This document shows, piece after piece, positions 54,672-62,756 of a stretch of 64,000 nucleotides of DNA (its first letter is position 1; every line of letters starts with the position of its first letter). The stretch lies in contig NZ_FMCI01000204.1 of NCBI RefSeq assembly GCF_900091845.1, positions 25,822 to 89,821 on the forward strand. The letters run 5' to 3'. Under the pieces are notes generated by a model. The model ran no database searches. It saw nothing but the letters and a program-made list of their open reading frames with translations, and was not told the origin of the DNA. This DNA comes from Streptomyces sp. SolWspMP-5a-2 (lineage in GTDB: Bacteria > Actinomycetota > Actinomycetes > Streptomycetales > Streptomycetaceae). Made by a program: the position numbers and the translations under genes.

Positions 54672-54709
54672 TCGGACGTCGGCTGACAAAACCCCTCTTC
54701 CGTCGCCCC

Positions 54710-54742
54710 GTTGACCACACACGTCCTTTCCGTGTGCTCAAC
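54710..54742 (+). terminator. Candidate hairpin after the GNAT gene
   Basis: GTTGA/TCAAC outer and CACACG/CGTGTG inner pairs form an imperfect stem around TCCTTTC. It lies 38 nt after the GNAT stop, in the 250-bp gap before the LAETG-protein gene. Confidence 0.4.
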
Positions 54743-54922
54743 TGGTGCAGAATTGACGGGAGTTGTGGAAGGTGACAAGAATTCAGCTCGCTTCGTCATC
54801 GCGTTCGACGTGACCGGAGCGAGTCAGCGGCTTGGTTCCGTGTGCCCGCGGTCGTCCCGGCCCGCCGCGGTTCCGCGCCCGCTGCCACCTCCCCCACCTC
54901 CCGATTGCACAGAGGCCCGACT

Positions 54923-55861
54923 TTGTCTCGTAGGCAACGTTCCCGAACCCTGTACGCCCTCGCCGCGACCGCGTTCGCCGCGGGCGCCCTGCCCGTCCTC
55001 GCGGCGGGCACGGCGAGCGCCCTGTCCGACGGCGGCTGCCGGTCCGCCACCGTCCAGTACCGCCTGGTCGACACCGACGGCAAGACCATCGGCCCCGACT
55101 GGACCTCGCAGGGCGGCTTCCACCAGTGGACGAGCGTCCCCGGCACCGTCGAGGTCCGCCTCGCGCCCGACCAGAAGGTCGGCGACGGCTGCACCTACCC
55201 CGTCTCGCTCGCCGAGTACACCACCGAGGGCCCCGACTGGCTCTCGTCCGGCCGCCAGGCCCTCGTCGACAAGAGCACCGTCTACCTGGACGCCAAGGAC
55301 GTGGCCGGTTCCGGCGACGCCGGGCGGACCTGGCAGAAGCTGACCGTCAAGTCCCCCGACTGCTACGGCCAGATCGACCTGTACGGCGACGACGTCACGT
55401 ACGACGGCAAGACCGGCGAGGGCCACGGCGCGCTGCCCGACCAGCCGTCCGGGGTCATGACGCCGTACCACCTCATCGCCGCCTGGAACGGTGGCGACAA
55501 GGCGTGCGAGCCCGCCGCGCCCGAGTCGCCCACCCCGACGCCGGGCGAGGCCACGCCGAGCACCCCGGCCACCCCCACCGCCCCGGAGGAGAGCGCTCCG
55601 CAGCAGGAGAGCAAGCCCCCGGTCGAGGCGAGCAAGCCGCCCGCCTCCACGGCCACCCCGCCCACCACCTCCGACGTGCCGCCGCTGGCGTCGAAGCCGC
55701 CAGTCTCCCCGGCGCCCTCGCCCACGGACAGCGCCACGCCGCTCGCCGAGACCGGCGCGAACTCCTCCACCGGCCTGATCGCCGGTGGCGCGGTCGCCGC
55801 CCTGGCCGTCGGCGCCGGTGCGGTCTACCTGGCGTCCCGCGCCCGGAGCAACCGCGCGTGA
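54923..55861 (+). CDS. LAETG (class E sortase) cell-wall-anchored protein
   Basis: This 312-residue surface protein has an N-terminal signal peptide (RTLYALAATAFAAGALPVLAAGTASA) and a folded domain of about 160 residues with four cysteines (GGCRSATVQYRLVDTDGKTIGPDW, PDCYGQIDLYGDDVTYDG). A Pro/Thr/Ser/Lys-rich stalk (about 180-270) precedes the sorting signal LAETG, a hydrophobic stretch (GLIAGGAVAALAVGAGAVYLA) and a basic tail. LAXTG is the motif used by class E sortases of high-GC Gram-positives; no sortase gene is in the window. The TTG at 54923 with AGAGG 7 nt upstream is the likely start. A 13-bp-stem terminator follows. Confidence 0.88.
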   Translation: MSRRQRSRTLYALAATAFAAGALPVLAAGTASALSDGGCRSATVQYRLVDTDGKTIGPDWTSQGGFHQWTSVPGTVEVRLAPDQKVGDGCTYPVSLAEYTTEGPDWLSSGRQALVDKSTVYLDAKDVAGSGDAGRTWQKLTVKSPDCYGQIDLYGDDVTYDGKTGEGHGALPDQPSGVMTPYHLIAAWNGGDKACEPAAPESPTPTPGEATPSTPATPTAPEESAPQQESKPPVEASKPPASTATPPTTSDVPPLASKPPVSPAPSPTDSATPLAETGANSSTGLIAGGAVAALAVGAGAVYLASRARSNRA

Positions 55862-55867
55862 CCGACC

Positions 55868-55906
55868 GCCGGTGCCCGCGTCGACTTCACCGTCGCGGGC
55901 ACCGGC
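55868..55906 (+). terminator. Very strong hairpin terminator after the LAETG protein gene
   Basis: Perfect 13-bp arms, GCCGGTGCCCGCG (55868-55880) and CGCGGGCACCGGC (55894-55906), with a 13-nt loop, start 6 nt after the stop codon. Confidence 0.85.
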
Positions 55907-56090
55907 TTCGTCGTTTCGGCGAGGTGGGGGGCGGGGCGGTGGGCCGGGCGTCTGCGCCTGGGCGTCCGTGTGCGGTCGGTCACCTCAACACCGTTGCCCG
56001 CAGCGCACGTTGAGGGAATAGCTCAGCCCCTCGATGCCCGCGTGCGGGCTCGGGCGAGAGCTTCCCGAGACCGGTTCGCGGAGTGTCCGG

Positions 56091-56285
56091 CGCAGCCCGC
56101 CTCCGCCGGAAACCGCGTGGGGCACAGCCCATCTCCGCCGGAAACCGTGTGGGGGCGCAGCCCGCCTACGCCGGAAACCGCGTGGGGCTCAGCCCATCTC
56201 CGCCGGAAACCGCGTGGGAGCGCAACCCGCCTCCGCCGGAAACCGTGTGGGGGCTCAGCCCACTTCCGCAGGGAAGCCGTTGGGG
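56091..56285. repeat. 32-33 bp tandem array overlapping the 3' end of a TetR gene
   Basis: Six units start at about 56091, 56123, 56156, 56188, 56221 and 56254. Each contains CTCCGCCGGAAACCG followed by CGTGGGG or TGTGGGG and a CAGCCC(A/G) segment. The unit at 56254 is the most diverged and corresponds to the last codons and stop of the TetR gene, so the array appears to have grown out of that gene's 3' end. Unlike CRISPR there are no distinct repeats and spacers; the whole unit is repeated. The rest of 55907-56090 holds nothing recognisable. Confidence 0.85.
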
Positions 56286-56923
56286 TAGCGTGCCGCGACG
56301 GCGCTCAGGTAGCCGCGCATCATGACCTTCGCCTCGTCCAGGAGGTCCGCGTCGCCCTCGGGGGTGCGGCGGAACGCCTCCTGCGCCAGCGCGTCCGCCG
56401 CCAGGACGGCCGCCCGGCAGGCGCGGGCGAGCGACTCGTCGTCCCGGGCGACCCCGAGCGCGAGCAGGACACGGGCGACGCCGTCGGCCATCCGTTCCTT
56501 GTGCTCGCGGTCCGCCGCCCGCGTCCACGTGGTCAGTCCGCCGCCGAACCACAGCGCACGGAAGCCGTGTTCGGTGCGGTAGAGGTCCGCGTACGTGTCG
56601 AGGACGACGCCGACCGGATCGTCCCACCGCCGCGCGGACGCCTCGTGGACCAGCAGGTCCATCACCGTCTCCAGCCTGGCGAAGTACCCGGCGGCCAGCG
56701 CGTCGATGAGGGCGTCCCGGTCGGGCAGGTCCTCGTCCAGGGACCCGGCCGGCACCCCCGCCTCGGCGGCGACCCGGCGCGTCGTGAGCGCCTGCGTGCC
56801 CTCCGCCACCAGGACCCGCTCCGCCGCCTCCAGCACCCGCGCCCACTGAGCACCGCCGCACGCCGGCCGGGGCGCGCGACGCGGTGCGGCGACCCCGGCG
56901 GGGTCCGTGGTGGGTTCGCTCAC
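56255..56923 (-). CDS. TetR-family regulator
   Basis: This 222-residue protein has an N-terminal TetR helix-turn-helix (about 25-70): RVLEAAERVLVAEGTQALTTRRVAAEAGVPAGSLDEDLPDRDALIDAL. The usual SLYHYF recognition segment reads SLDEDLPD, an atypical version. The C-terminal ligand domain is diverged, as is normal for the family. The GTG at 56923 follows GGAGG at 6-7 nt. The regulated genes are not evident. Its last codons, PNGFPAEVG, are the source-like unit of a tandem repeat array downstream. Confidence 0.85.
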   Translation of the reverse strand: MSEPTTDPAGVAAPRRAPRPACGGAQWARVLEAAERVLVAEGTQALTTRRVAAEAGVPAGSLDEDLPDRDALIDALAAGYFARLETVMDLLVHEASARRWDDPVGVVLDTYADLYRTEHGFRALWFGGGLTTWTRAADREHKERMADGVARVLLALGVARDDESLARACRAAVLAADALAQEAFRRTPEGDADLLDEAKVMMRGYLSAVAARYPNGFPAEVG

Positions 56924-57029
56924 GTGCGGCCTCCGGAGGTGAATATGACTTTGTCTCACCTCAAGATTACGGTCGTGACGTGACCGGCTCAAGGGCGCTG
57001 ACGGGCCACCGCGGCCGGTCCACCCCTGG

Positions 57030-57968
57030 TCACTGCCCGGTTTTAGCCCCGCCCCCGCCGCCCCGGTCCCAACGCCCGCGGGTGGCCATGCTGAGGGTGT
57101 TCGCCGCCACGATCGCGCCGATGCCCGCGCACTCCGTCCAGCCGAGCCGCTGCCCGAGTCCGACCCACCCCACGACCGCCGCGAGGACCGGGTTGACGCT
57201 CATGAAGAGGCCGAAAGCTTGCGCCGGAACATGGCGCAGGGTGACCAGGTCGGCGAGGTAGGGCACCGCCGACGAGAGGACACCCGCGACCACCGCGCAC
57301 CCCACCGCCTGCCAGGTCGGCGTCCGGGTGAGCACCACCACGACCCCGACGGGCAGGAACGTCAGCGCCGAGACGGCCGCCGCCGCGGCCGACCCCTGCG
57401 CGCCGGGTATCCGGCGGCCGACCGTCCGGTTCAGCAGGATGTACGCCGCCCAGCATCCGGCGGCGACCAGCCCCAGCGCCATCCCGGCGTAGTCCGTGGA
57501 GGGACGCGGGCGCAGCAGCGTGACCACCCCGGCCGCCGCGATCACCGCGCAGCAGGCGTCCACCCGGCGCCGGACGGCGGCCAGCGCGATGGCCAGCGGG
57601 CCGAGGAACTCCAGGGTGACCGCGAGCCCCAGGCCGATCCGGTCGACGGCCGTGTACAGCGACAGGTTCATGGTGCCGAAGACGGCCCCCAGGGCGAGTA
57701 CCGGCCACCACTGGCGGCGGGTGAACGAGCGCGGCCGGGGGCGTCCGACGGCCAGCAGGACCGCCGCGGCGACGTACTGGCGGACCGCGACGACCCCGAC
57801 CGGGCCGATGACGGGGAAGGCGAGCGAGCCGACCGCGGCGCCGGTCTGGTTGGCGAGGCCGGAGCCGACCATGGTGGCCACCCCGAGCAGCCGGTGCCGT
57901 GAGGCGGCGGGCGCCGGGGCGGGCAGGGTGACGGGATCGGTGGCTGAGGGTGCGGACACGGGGCGCAT
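57030..57968 (-). CDS. EamA/DMT-family transporter
   Basis: This 312-residue membrane protein has about ten transmembrane segments in two EamA-like halves (VGSGLANQTGAAVGSLAFPVIGPVGVVAVRQ and GCWAAYILLNRTVGR...LTFLPVGVVVVL; closing VNPVLAAVVGWVGLGQRLGWTECAGIGAIVAAN). It resembles RhtA/YdcZ-type exporters of amino acids or small metabolites. The ATG at 57968 is 68 bp from the start of a divergent LysR regulator, which probably controls it. Confidence 0.9.
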   Translation of the reverse strand: MRPVSAPSATDPVTLPAPAPAASRHRLLGVATMVGSGLANQTGAAVGSLAFPVIGPVGVVAVRQYVAAAVLLAVGRPRPRSFTRRQWWPVLALGAVFGTMNLSLYTAVDRIGLGLAVTLEFLGPLAIALAAVRRRVDACCAVIAAAGVVTLLRPRPSTDYAGMALGLVAAGCWAAYILLNRTVGRRIPGAQGSAAAAAVSALTFLPVGVVVVLTRTPTWQAVGCAVVAGVLSSAVPYLADLVTLRHVPAQAFGLFMSVNPVLAAVVGWVGLGQRLGWTECAGIGAIVAANTLSMATRGRWDRGGGGGAKTGQ

Positions 57969-57973
57969 GGCCC

Positions 57974-58022
57974 GATCGTGCGCCGCCGGATTCCCCCGGC
58001 AAAATGCGCTGCGGCCACGATC
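57974..58022. promoter_or_regulatory. Divergent EamA/LysR control region
   Basis: The 68-bp gap between the divergent starts contains GATCGTG (57974-57980) and CACGATC (58016-58022), perfect 7-bp inverted arms flanking an AT-containing core. A LysR-type regulator usually binds at such an overlap of its own and its target promoter. Confidence 0.45.
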
Positions 58023-58036
58023 TATACGCTGGAGTC

Positions 58037-58891
58037 ATGGATGTCGAGCTCCGGCAGCTGCGCGCTCTCGTGGCCATCGTCGACGAGGGCGGGTTCACCG
58101 ACGCGGCGATCGCCCTCGGTGTCTCCCAGGCCGCGGTCTCCCGCACCCTGGCCTCCCTCGAACGCGCCCTGGGGGTGAAGCTGCTGCGCCGCACCTCGCG
58201 CGAGGTGGCGCCGACCCCGACCGGACTGCGGGTGCTGGCGCAGGCCCGCCGCGTCCTCGGCGAGGTCGAGGGACTGGTGCGCACGGCCACCTCGGGCCAC
58301 GCCGGGCTGCGGATCGGCTACGCCTGGTCGGCGGTGGGCCGCCACACCTCGGCCTTCCAGCGCCGCTGGGCGCGGGCCCACCCGGAGACCGACCTGCACC
58401 TGGTCCGGGTCAACTCGACGACCGCGGGACTCGCCGAGGGCAGTTGCGATCTGGCCGTCGTCCGGCGGGAGTTGGACCCGCGCCGGTTCGAACAGGTCGT
58501 CGTCGGGCGGGAGCGGCGGCTGTGCGCGCTGGGCGCGGACGATCCGCTCGCCCGCCGCCGCTCGGTCCGGCTGGCCGAACTCGTCGACCGGGTCCTGCTG
58601 ATCGACCGCCGCACCGGCACCACGACCGCCGACCTGTGGCCGCCGGACGCCCGCCCGGAGACCGAGGAGACCCATGACGTCGACGACTGGCTGACGGTGA
58701 TCGCGAGCGGCCGGGCCGTCGGGGTGACGGCGGAGTCGACCGCCCACCAGTACCCGCGCCCCGGCCTGGTCTACCGGCCGGTGCGCGACGCCGACCCGGT
58801 CGAGGTCCGCCTCGCCTGGTGGCGGGACGACCCGCATCCGGCCACCGGGGCCGTCGTCGCGCTCCTCGGCGACCTCTACCGGGACGCCTGA
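58037..58891 (+). CDS. LysR-family transcriptional regulator
   Basis: This 284-residue regulator has a classic LysR winged helix at 1-60 (MDVELRQLRALVAIVDEGGF, AAIALGVSQAAVSRTLASLERALGVKLLRRTSREVAPTPTG) and a periplasmic-binding-like effector domain (GLRIGYAWSAVGRHTSAFQRRW onward). GGAG lies just before the ATG at 58037. Its target is most likely the divergent EamA transporter. It ends 28 bp from the convergent glucarate dehydratase gene. Confidence 0.93.
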   Translation: MDVELRQLRALVAIVDEGGFTDAAIALGVSQAAVSRTLASLERALGVKLLRRTSREVAPTPTGLRVLAQARRVLGEVEGLVRTATSGHAGLRIGYAWSAVGRHTSAFQRRWARAHPETDLHLVRVNSTTAGLAEGSCDLAVVRRELDPRRFEQVVVGRERRLCALGADDPLARRRSVRLAELVDRVLLIDRRTGTTTADLWPPDARPETEETHDVDDWLTVIASGRAVGVTAESTAHQYPRPGLVYRPVRDADPVEVRLAWWRDDPHPATGAVVALLGDLYRDA

Positions 58892-58919
58892 CCCGGACGG
58901 CCCCGGCGGCGCCCCCGGC

Positions 58920-60176
58920 TCACCAGCGCGGCAGCCGCGGGTCGTAGTCGGGCCTGACCCGGCGCATGTATCCGGAGTCGTCGCGCCCGCGCATCCCCGA
59001 CTCCAGGTAGAGCCGGTGCAGCCGGTCGAGGGCGTCGTGGTCGAGCTCCACGCCCAGGCCGGGCCCGGTCGGCACCGCCACCTCGCCGTCGCGCAGTTCG
59101 AGGACGCCCGGCCGGACGATCTCGTCGGCGGAGTTCCACGGGTAGTGGGTGTCGCAGGAGTGGTCCAGGTTGGGGATGGCCGCCGCGACGTGCGTCATCG
59201 CGGCGAGGCTGATGCCCAGGTGCGAGTTGGAGTGCATGGACAGCGTGATCCCGAACGCCTCGCAGACGGCGGCCAGTTCACGGGTACGGCGCAGCCCGCC
59301 CCAGTAGTGGTGGTCGGTCAGCAGCACCTGGACGGCGTTCTGCTCGACGGCCGGCCGCAGATGCTCCCACGCGATCACGCACATGTTGGTGGCCAGCGGC
59401 AGCGGCGAGTCCTTCGCCACCTCGGCCATCCCGGCGATCGTCGCCGTCGGGTCCTCCAAGTACTCCAGGACGCCGTCCAGTTCGCGGGCCACGTAACGGG
59501 ACGTCGGCACCGTCCAGGCGGTGTTGGGGTCCAGGCGCAGTGGTTGTCCCGGGAACGCCTCGGCGAGCGCGCGGATCGCGGCGATCTCCTCGTCCGGCGG
59601 GAAGACACCGCCCTTCAGCTTGAAGGACCTGAACCCGTACCGCTCCTGCATCAGCCGCGCCTGCGCGACGATCCCGGCCGGGTCCAGGGCCTCGCCCCAG
59701 TCGTCGCCGACCGCCTCGCGCCCGTCCAGAGCGGGGTGTTCACCCCACTTGTAGAAGAGGTACGCGGCGAACGGCACCCGGTCCCTGACCCGCCCGCCGA
59801 GCAGGTCGCTGACCGGCCGCCCGAGCAGCTTGCCCTGCGCGTCGAGACAGGCGACCTCCACGGCCGACGTCGTCCAGCCCCGCTCGTGGGAGCTGGGCAC
59901 GGTCGGCAGCAGGACCGCGTCGATCGCCGCCGCCACGGCCGTCGTGTCGAAGACGTCCAGGCCGACGACGGCCCGCGCGGCGGCGGCGAGCCGCTCCACC
60001 CGCACCGCGCCACCGGGGGACTCGCCGAGGCCCACCGTGCCGTCCTCCAGGCGCAGTTGGAGGACGCAGCGCAGGGCGAGCGGCTCGTGGACACCGCCCG
60101 AGTTGAGCAGCGGCGGGTCACGGAACGCGATCGGGGTGACGATCAGTTCCCGGATCTTCGTACCGGTGGTGCTCAT
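58920..60176 (-). CDS. Glucarate dehydratase-like enolase-superfamily enzyme
   Basis: This 418-residue enzyme belongs to the mandelate racemase/glucarate dehydratase branch. The catalytic lysine pair is in FKLKGG (K-x-K), metal ligands are in RLDPNTAW and YLEDPT, TNMCVIAW contains the Asn-Met typical of glucarate dehydratases, and HSNSHLGISLAAM carries the catalytic His. It should dehydrate D-glucarate (or a close aldarate) to 5-keto-4-deoxyglucarate. The next pathway enzymes are not in the window. The AT-rich patch at about 60360-60430 upstream probably holds its promoter. Confidence 0.9.
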   Translation of the reverse strand: MSTTGTKIRELIVTPIAFRDPPLLNSGGVHEPLALRCVLQLRLEDGTVGLGESPGGAVRVERLAAAARAVVGLDVFDTTAVAAAIDAVLLPTVPSSHERGWTTSAVEVACLDAQGKLLGRPVSDLLGGRVRDRVPFAAYLFYKWGEHPALDGREAVGDDWGEALDPAGIVAQARLMQERYGFRSFKLKGGVFPPDEEIAAIRALAEAFPGQPLRLDPNTAWTVPTSRYVARELDGVLEYLEDPTATIAGMAEVAKDSPLPLATNMCVIAWEHLRPAVEQNAVQVLLTDHHYWGGLRRTRELAAVCEAFGITLSMHSNSHLGISLAAMTHVAAAIPNLDHSCDTHYPWNSADEIVRPGVLELRDGEVAVPTGPGLGVELDHDALDRLHRLYLESGMRGRDDSGYMRRVRPDYDPRLPRW

Positions 60177-60829
60177 GCGCGGACAGCCTCCAAGCCGTGG
60201 TCGGTCGGGTGCGCCAGCCGGGCCGGACGGCCGGGCGTGGGGTCGGGCAGCGTCCCCGGACGCCGCCGACGTCCGGGCGCGATCGGTCCGGACGTGAGCG
60301 GGCCGTGGGGGAGTGCGAGGGGGCCGCCCAAGGCGTCTCCGTCCATCCCCGCCCCTATCCGTTCACGTCCATGAATCAATTTCACAAAGCTGAATGATCG
60401 CCCAAGCTAAGAATCGTTTCTCCGGTATGTCAAGGCGTGCCTGGAGAATCGCCGTGACGACACCGGCCCGCGCGGCCCGGCCCCGACCTGGCCCGATCCC
60501 CTCCGACTCGACCCGACCCGCAGCGCCCCGCACCGACCCGTCCCCGGCTTCGACCGGCGGAATCCGGCCCCGCCCGCCCGGGGTCCCGACGCGGCGAGGC
60601 CGCCACCCGGTGGGGTGACGGCCTCGTGCTGTCTCCGGCCTCCTCGTGATGCTGCCGACCGGCTCCGTACGTGAGCGGGAGAGGTGCAGCCCGTGCGCGG
60701 ACGCGGCTCGGTCCGGCGGGCGGATGCGGCTCGGCCCGCGCGCGGAGGTGCCGCGGTCCGTCCGTGGGGAGTGCCGCGGTCCGTCCGTGGAGGTGGCCCG
60801 GTCCTCGCGCGGGCGGAGGTCGCGTCGTC
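60177..60829. other. Gene-free region with promoter-like AT patch and a terminator hairpin
   Basis: About 650 bp without a supported gene. At 60360-60430 the composition drops to AT-rich, with TTCACAAAGCTGAA (TTCA-N6-TGAA), the only promoter-like part and oriented to serve the dehydratase. At 60595-60626, CGAGGCCG and CGGCCTCG form an 8-bp stem, a possible terminator for the SGNH hydrolase operon about 200 nt away. The rest (60700-60830) contains GTCCGTCCGTGGG-type short repeats. Confidence 0.45.
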
Positions 60830-62008
60830 CTAGGCGGCGAACGCGCCTCCCTCGCCGAAGGCCAGCGCGGCGAACCGCTCGCCGACGCGGCGGTGGGTGG
60901 CGGCGTCGGGGTGCAGGTCGTCCGGGAGCGGCAGTTCGGCCGCGTCCCGCTCGCCGTAGAGGGCGAGCCCGTCGAGGTGGTGCAGACGCGGATCGTCGGC
61001 CCGCCGCCGCTCCACGATCGCGGCCAGCTCCTCGCGGATCGCCCTGAGCGTCAGCTTCCCGGCCGCCCGCTCGGCGGGATCGCCCATCGCCTTGAACCGC
61101 AACTGCCCGTCGGCGATCCGGCTGAAGTCCGGCGCGCTGGGCCCCGGGGTGTCCTCGTGGATCGGGCAGAGCAGGGGCGACACCACCAGCAGCGGCGTCT
61201 CGGGGTGCCCCTCCCTGATGGTGTCCAGGAACCCGTGCACGGCCGGGGTGAACGCGCGCAGCCGCATCACGTCCGCGTTGACGAGGTTGATGCCGATCTT
61301 GACGCTGATCAGGTCGGCGGGGGTGTCCCGCAGGGCGCGCGCGGTGAACGGGTCGAGCAGGGCGCTGCCGCCCAGGCCCAGGTTGATCAGCTCCACACCG
61401 CCGAGCGAGGCGGCGAGGGCGGGCCAGGTCGTCGTCGGGGTGGCGGCGAACGAACCGTGGCTGATCGAACTGCCGTGGTGCAGCCAGACGCGGCGGCCGG
61501 GGTCGGAAGCGGGCCCCACGGGCGCGTCGGTGCGCAGCGCGACGAGTTCGGTGGTCTCGTCGTGCGGCAGCCAGATCTCGACGTCCTTCTCCGCCTCCGG
61601 CAGCCCCGTGAAGCGGAGCGTGCCGACCGGTCCCGGCGTCAGCTCCGTGCTGCCCCGCGCCATGTCGATGGTGAGCGTGTTCCCGCCGGTGACGCTCCCC
61701 GAACCGGCCGGGCGGCCGTCCACGACGAGGTCGTAGACGCCGTCGGGCCGGGGCGGCACCCCGGCGTAGACGCGCTTGGTGGGCAGGGTGTCCAGCTCGA
61801 TCGCGGTGGCCCGGGTGCGGAAGACCAGCCGCACTCCGGAGGGCTGCGACTCGGCCATGGCCAGTTGCGGGTCGGTGTACTGGGCGCGGGCCCGCGCGGG
61901 CAGCCGGTGCGGCAGCAGGCCGCGCCCGGTCTCCTCGACGTCGAGGGCGCCGCGCAGGAATCCGGCGGTCAGGGGGGTGGTGATCCAGTCGTGCGGTGTG
62001 GTGTGCAT
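60830..62008 (-). CDS. SGNH/GDSL-type hydrolase
   Basis: This 392-residue protein has an N-terminal jelly-roll-like domain (to about 165; VRLVFRTRATAIELDTL, GGNTLTIDMARGSTEL) and a C-terminal SGNH esterase domain. Block I is WLHHGSSISHG with the nucleophilic Ser, block II LINLGLGGSALL, block III-like SVKIGINLVN, and block V LPDDLHPD with the catalytic Asp-x-x-His. No signal peptide is visible, so it is probably cytoplasmic, acting as an ester or acetyl hydrolase. It starts 16 bp after the TetR gene stop and is likely in the same operon. Confidence 0.87.
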   Translation of the reverse strand: MHTTPHDWITTPLTAGFLRGALDVEETGRGLLPHRLPARARAQYTDPQLAMAESQPSGVRLVFRTRATAIELDTLPTKRVYAGVPPRPDGVYDLVVDGRPAGSGSVTGGNTLTIDMARGSTELTPGPVGTLRFTGLPEAEKDVEIWLPHDETTELVALRTDAPVGPASDPGRRVWLHHGSSISHGSFAATPTTTWPALAASLGGVELINLGLGGSALLDPFTARALRDTPADLISVKIGINLVNADVMRLRAFTPAVHGFLDTIREGHPETPLLVVSPLLCPIHEDTPGPSAPDFSRIADGQLRFKAMGDPAERAAGKLTLRAIREELAAIVERRRADDPRLHHLDGLALYGERDAAELPLPDDLHPDAATHRRVGERFAALAFGEGGAFAA

Positions 62009-62024
62009 GCTCTCAACCTGCTGT

Positions 62025-62630
62025 TCAGGACGGCTCTGAAGGCTCGGACGGCGCCTGCGGGGCGGCGGGCCAGGAGCGCAGGAGCGCGTCGAGGGCGTCC
62101 AGGACGCGGGTCCAGCTCTCCTGCGAGTCGGGGGAGCTGTGGCTGAAGCCCCCGGCCAGTTCCAGGCTCACGTACCCGTGGAAGGTGCTGCCCAGGAGCC
62201 GCACGGCGTGTGTCTGCTCCGGCTCCGCGAGGTCGTAGCCGCGCAGCACGGCCCGGGTCATCTGGGAGTGGCGCACCCCGGCGCTGGCGGCGGCCGTCTC
62301 CGGATCGAGCGGCTGACGGCCCGCCGCGTAGCGGCCCGGGTGCTCGTGGGCGTAGTCCCGGTAGACGTTGGCCAGCGCGACCAGGGCGTCCTTGCCGGCC
62401 CGCCCCGCCAGCGCGGCGGCGGCCCGGTCGGCCATCTCCCGCAGCACCAGCAGCGCGATCCTGGTCTTGAGATCGTGCGAGTTGCGCACATGCGAGTAGA
62501 GACTCGCGACCTTGACGTCGAACCGCCTGGCCAGCGCGGAGACAGTCACCTGTTCGAATCCGACCTCGTCGGCCAGCTCGGCGCCCGCGAGCGCCAGCCG
62601 CTCGGGGGTCAGTCCCACGCGACGCACCAT
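62025..62630 (-). CDS. TetR-family regulator of the SGNH operon
   Basis: This 201-residue regulator has an N-terminal helix-turn-helix (LTPERLALAGAELADEVGFEQVTVSALARRFDVKVASLYSHVRN, residues about 6-48) and a TetR_C/WHG-like ligand domain with LLGSTFHGYVSLELAGGF. The ATG at 62630 has AAGGA 6 nt upstream. A perfect 15-bp palindrome 38 bp upstream is its probable operator, giving autoregulation together with the downstream SGNH hydrolase gene. Confidence 0.92.
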   Translation of the reverse strand: MVRRVGLTPERLALAGAELADEVGFEQVTVSALARRFDVKVASLYSHVRNSHDLKTRIALLVLREMADRAAAALAGRAGKDALVALANVYRDYAHEHPGRYAAGRQPLDPETAAASAGVRHSQMTRAVLRGYDLAEPEQTHAVRLLGSTFHGYVSLELAGGFSHSSPDSQESWTRVLDALDALLRSWPAAPQAPSEPSEPS

Positions 62631-62667
62631 GACCGTCCTTCCACTCGGCACCCCGATTATGAAACTA

Positions 62668-62682
62668 CCTAAAGCCTTTAGG
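62668..62682. promoter_or_regulatory. TetR operator, perfect palindrome
   Basis: CCTAAAG-C-CTTTAGG is a perfect 15-bp palindrome in an AT-rich patch (62655-62700) immediately upstream of the TetR/SGNH operon. It is the type of site such regulators bind to block their own promoter. Confidence 0.75.
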
Positions 62683-62756
62683 CAAATGGGTATCTCATGT
62701 AGGTGGGTGTCGAGGGAGGGACGGGTGGGCTGGTGGGGGCGGGTCCGCCGCCGGGC

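Noticed and set aside
56091..56285. Regular 32-33 bp periodicity resembling a second CRISPR array
   Set aside because: The entire unit is repeated with no unique spacers, and one unit coincides with the 3' end of the TetR gene, so it is a tandem repeat.
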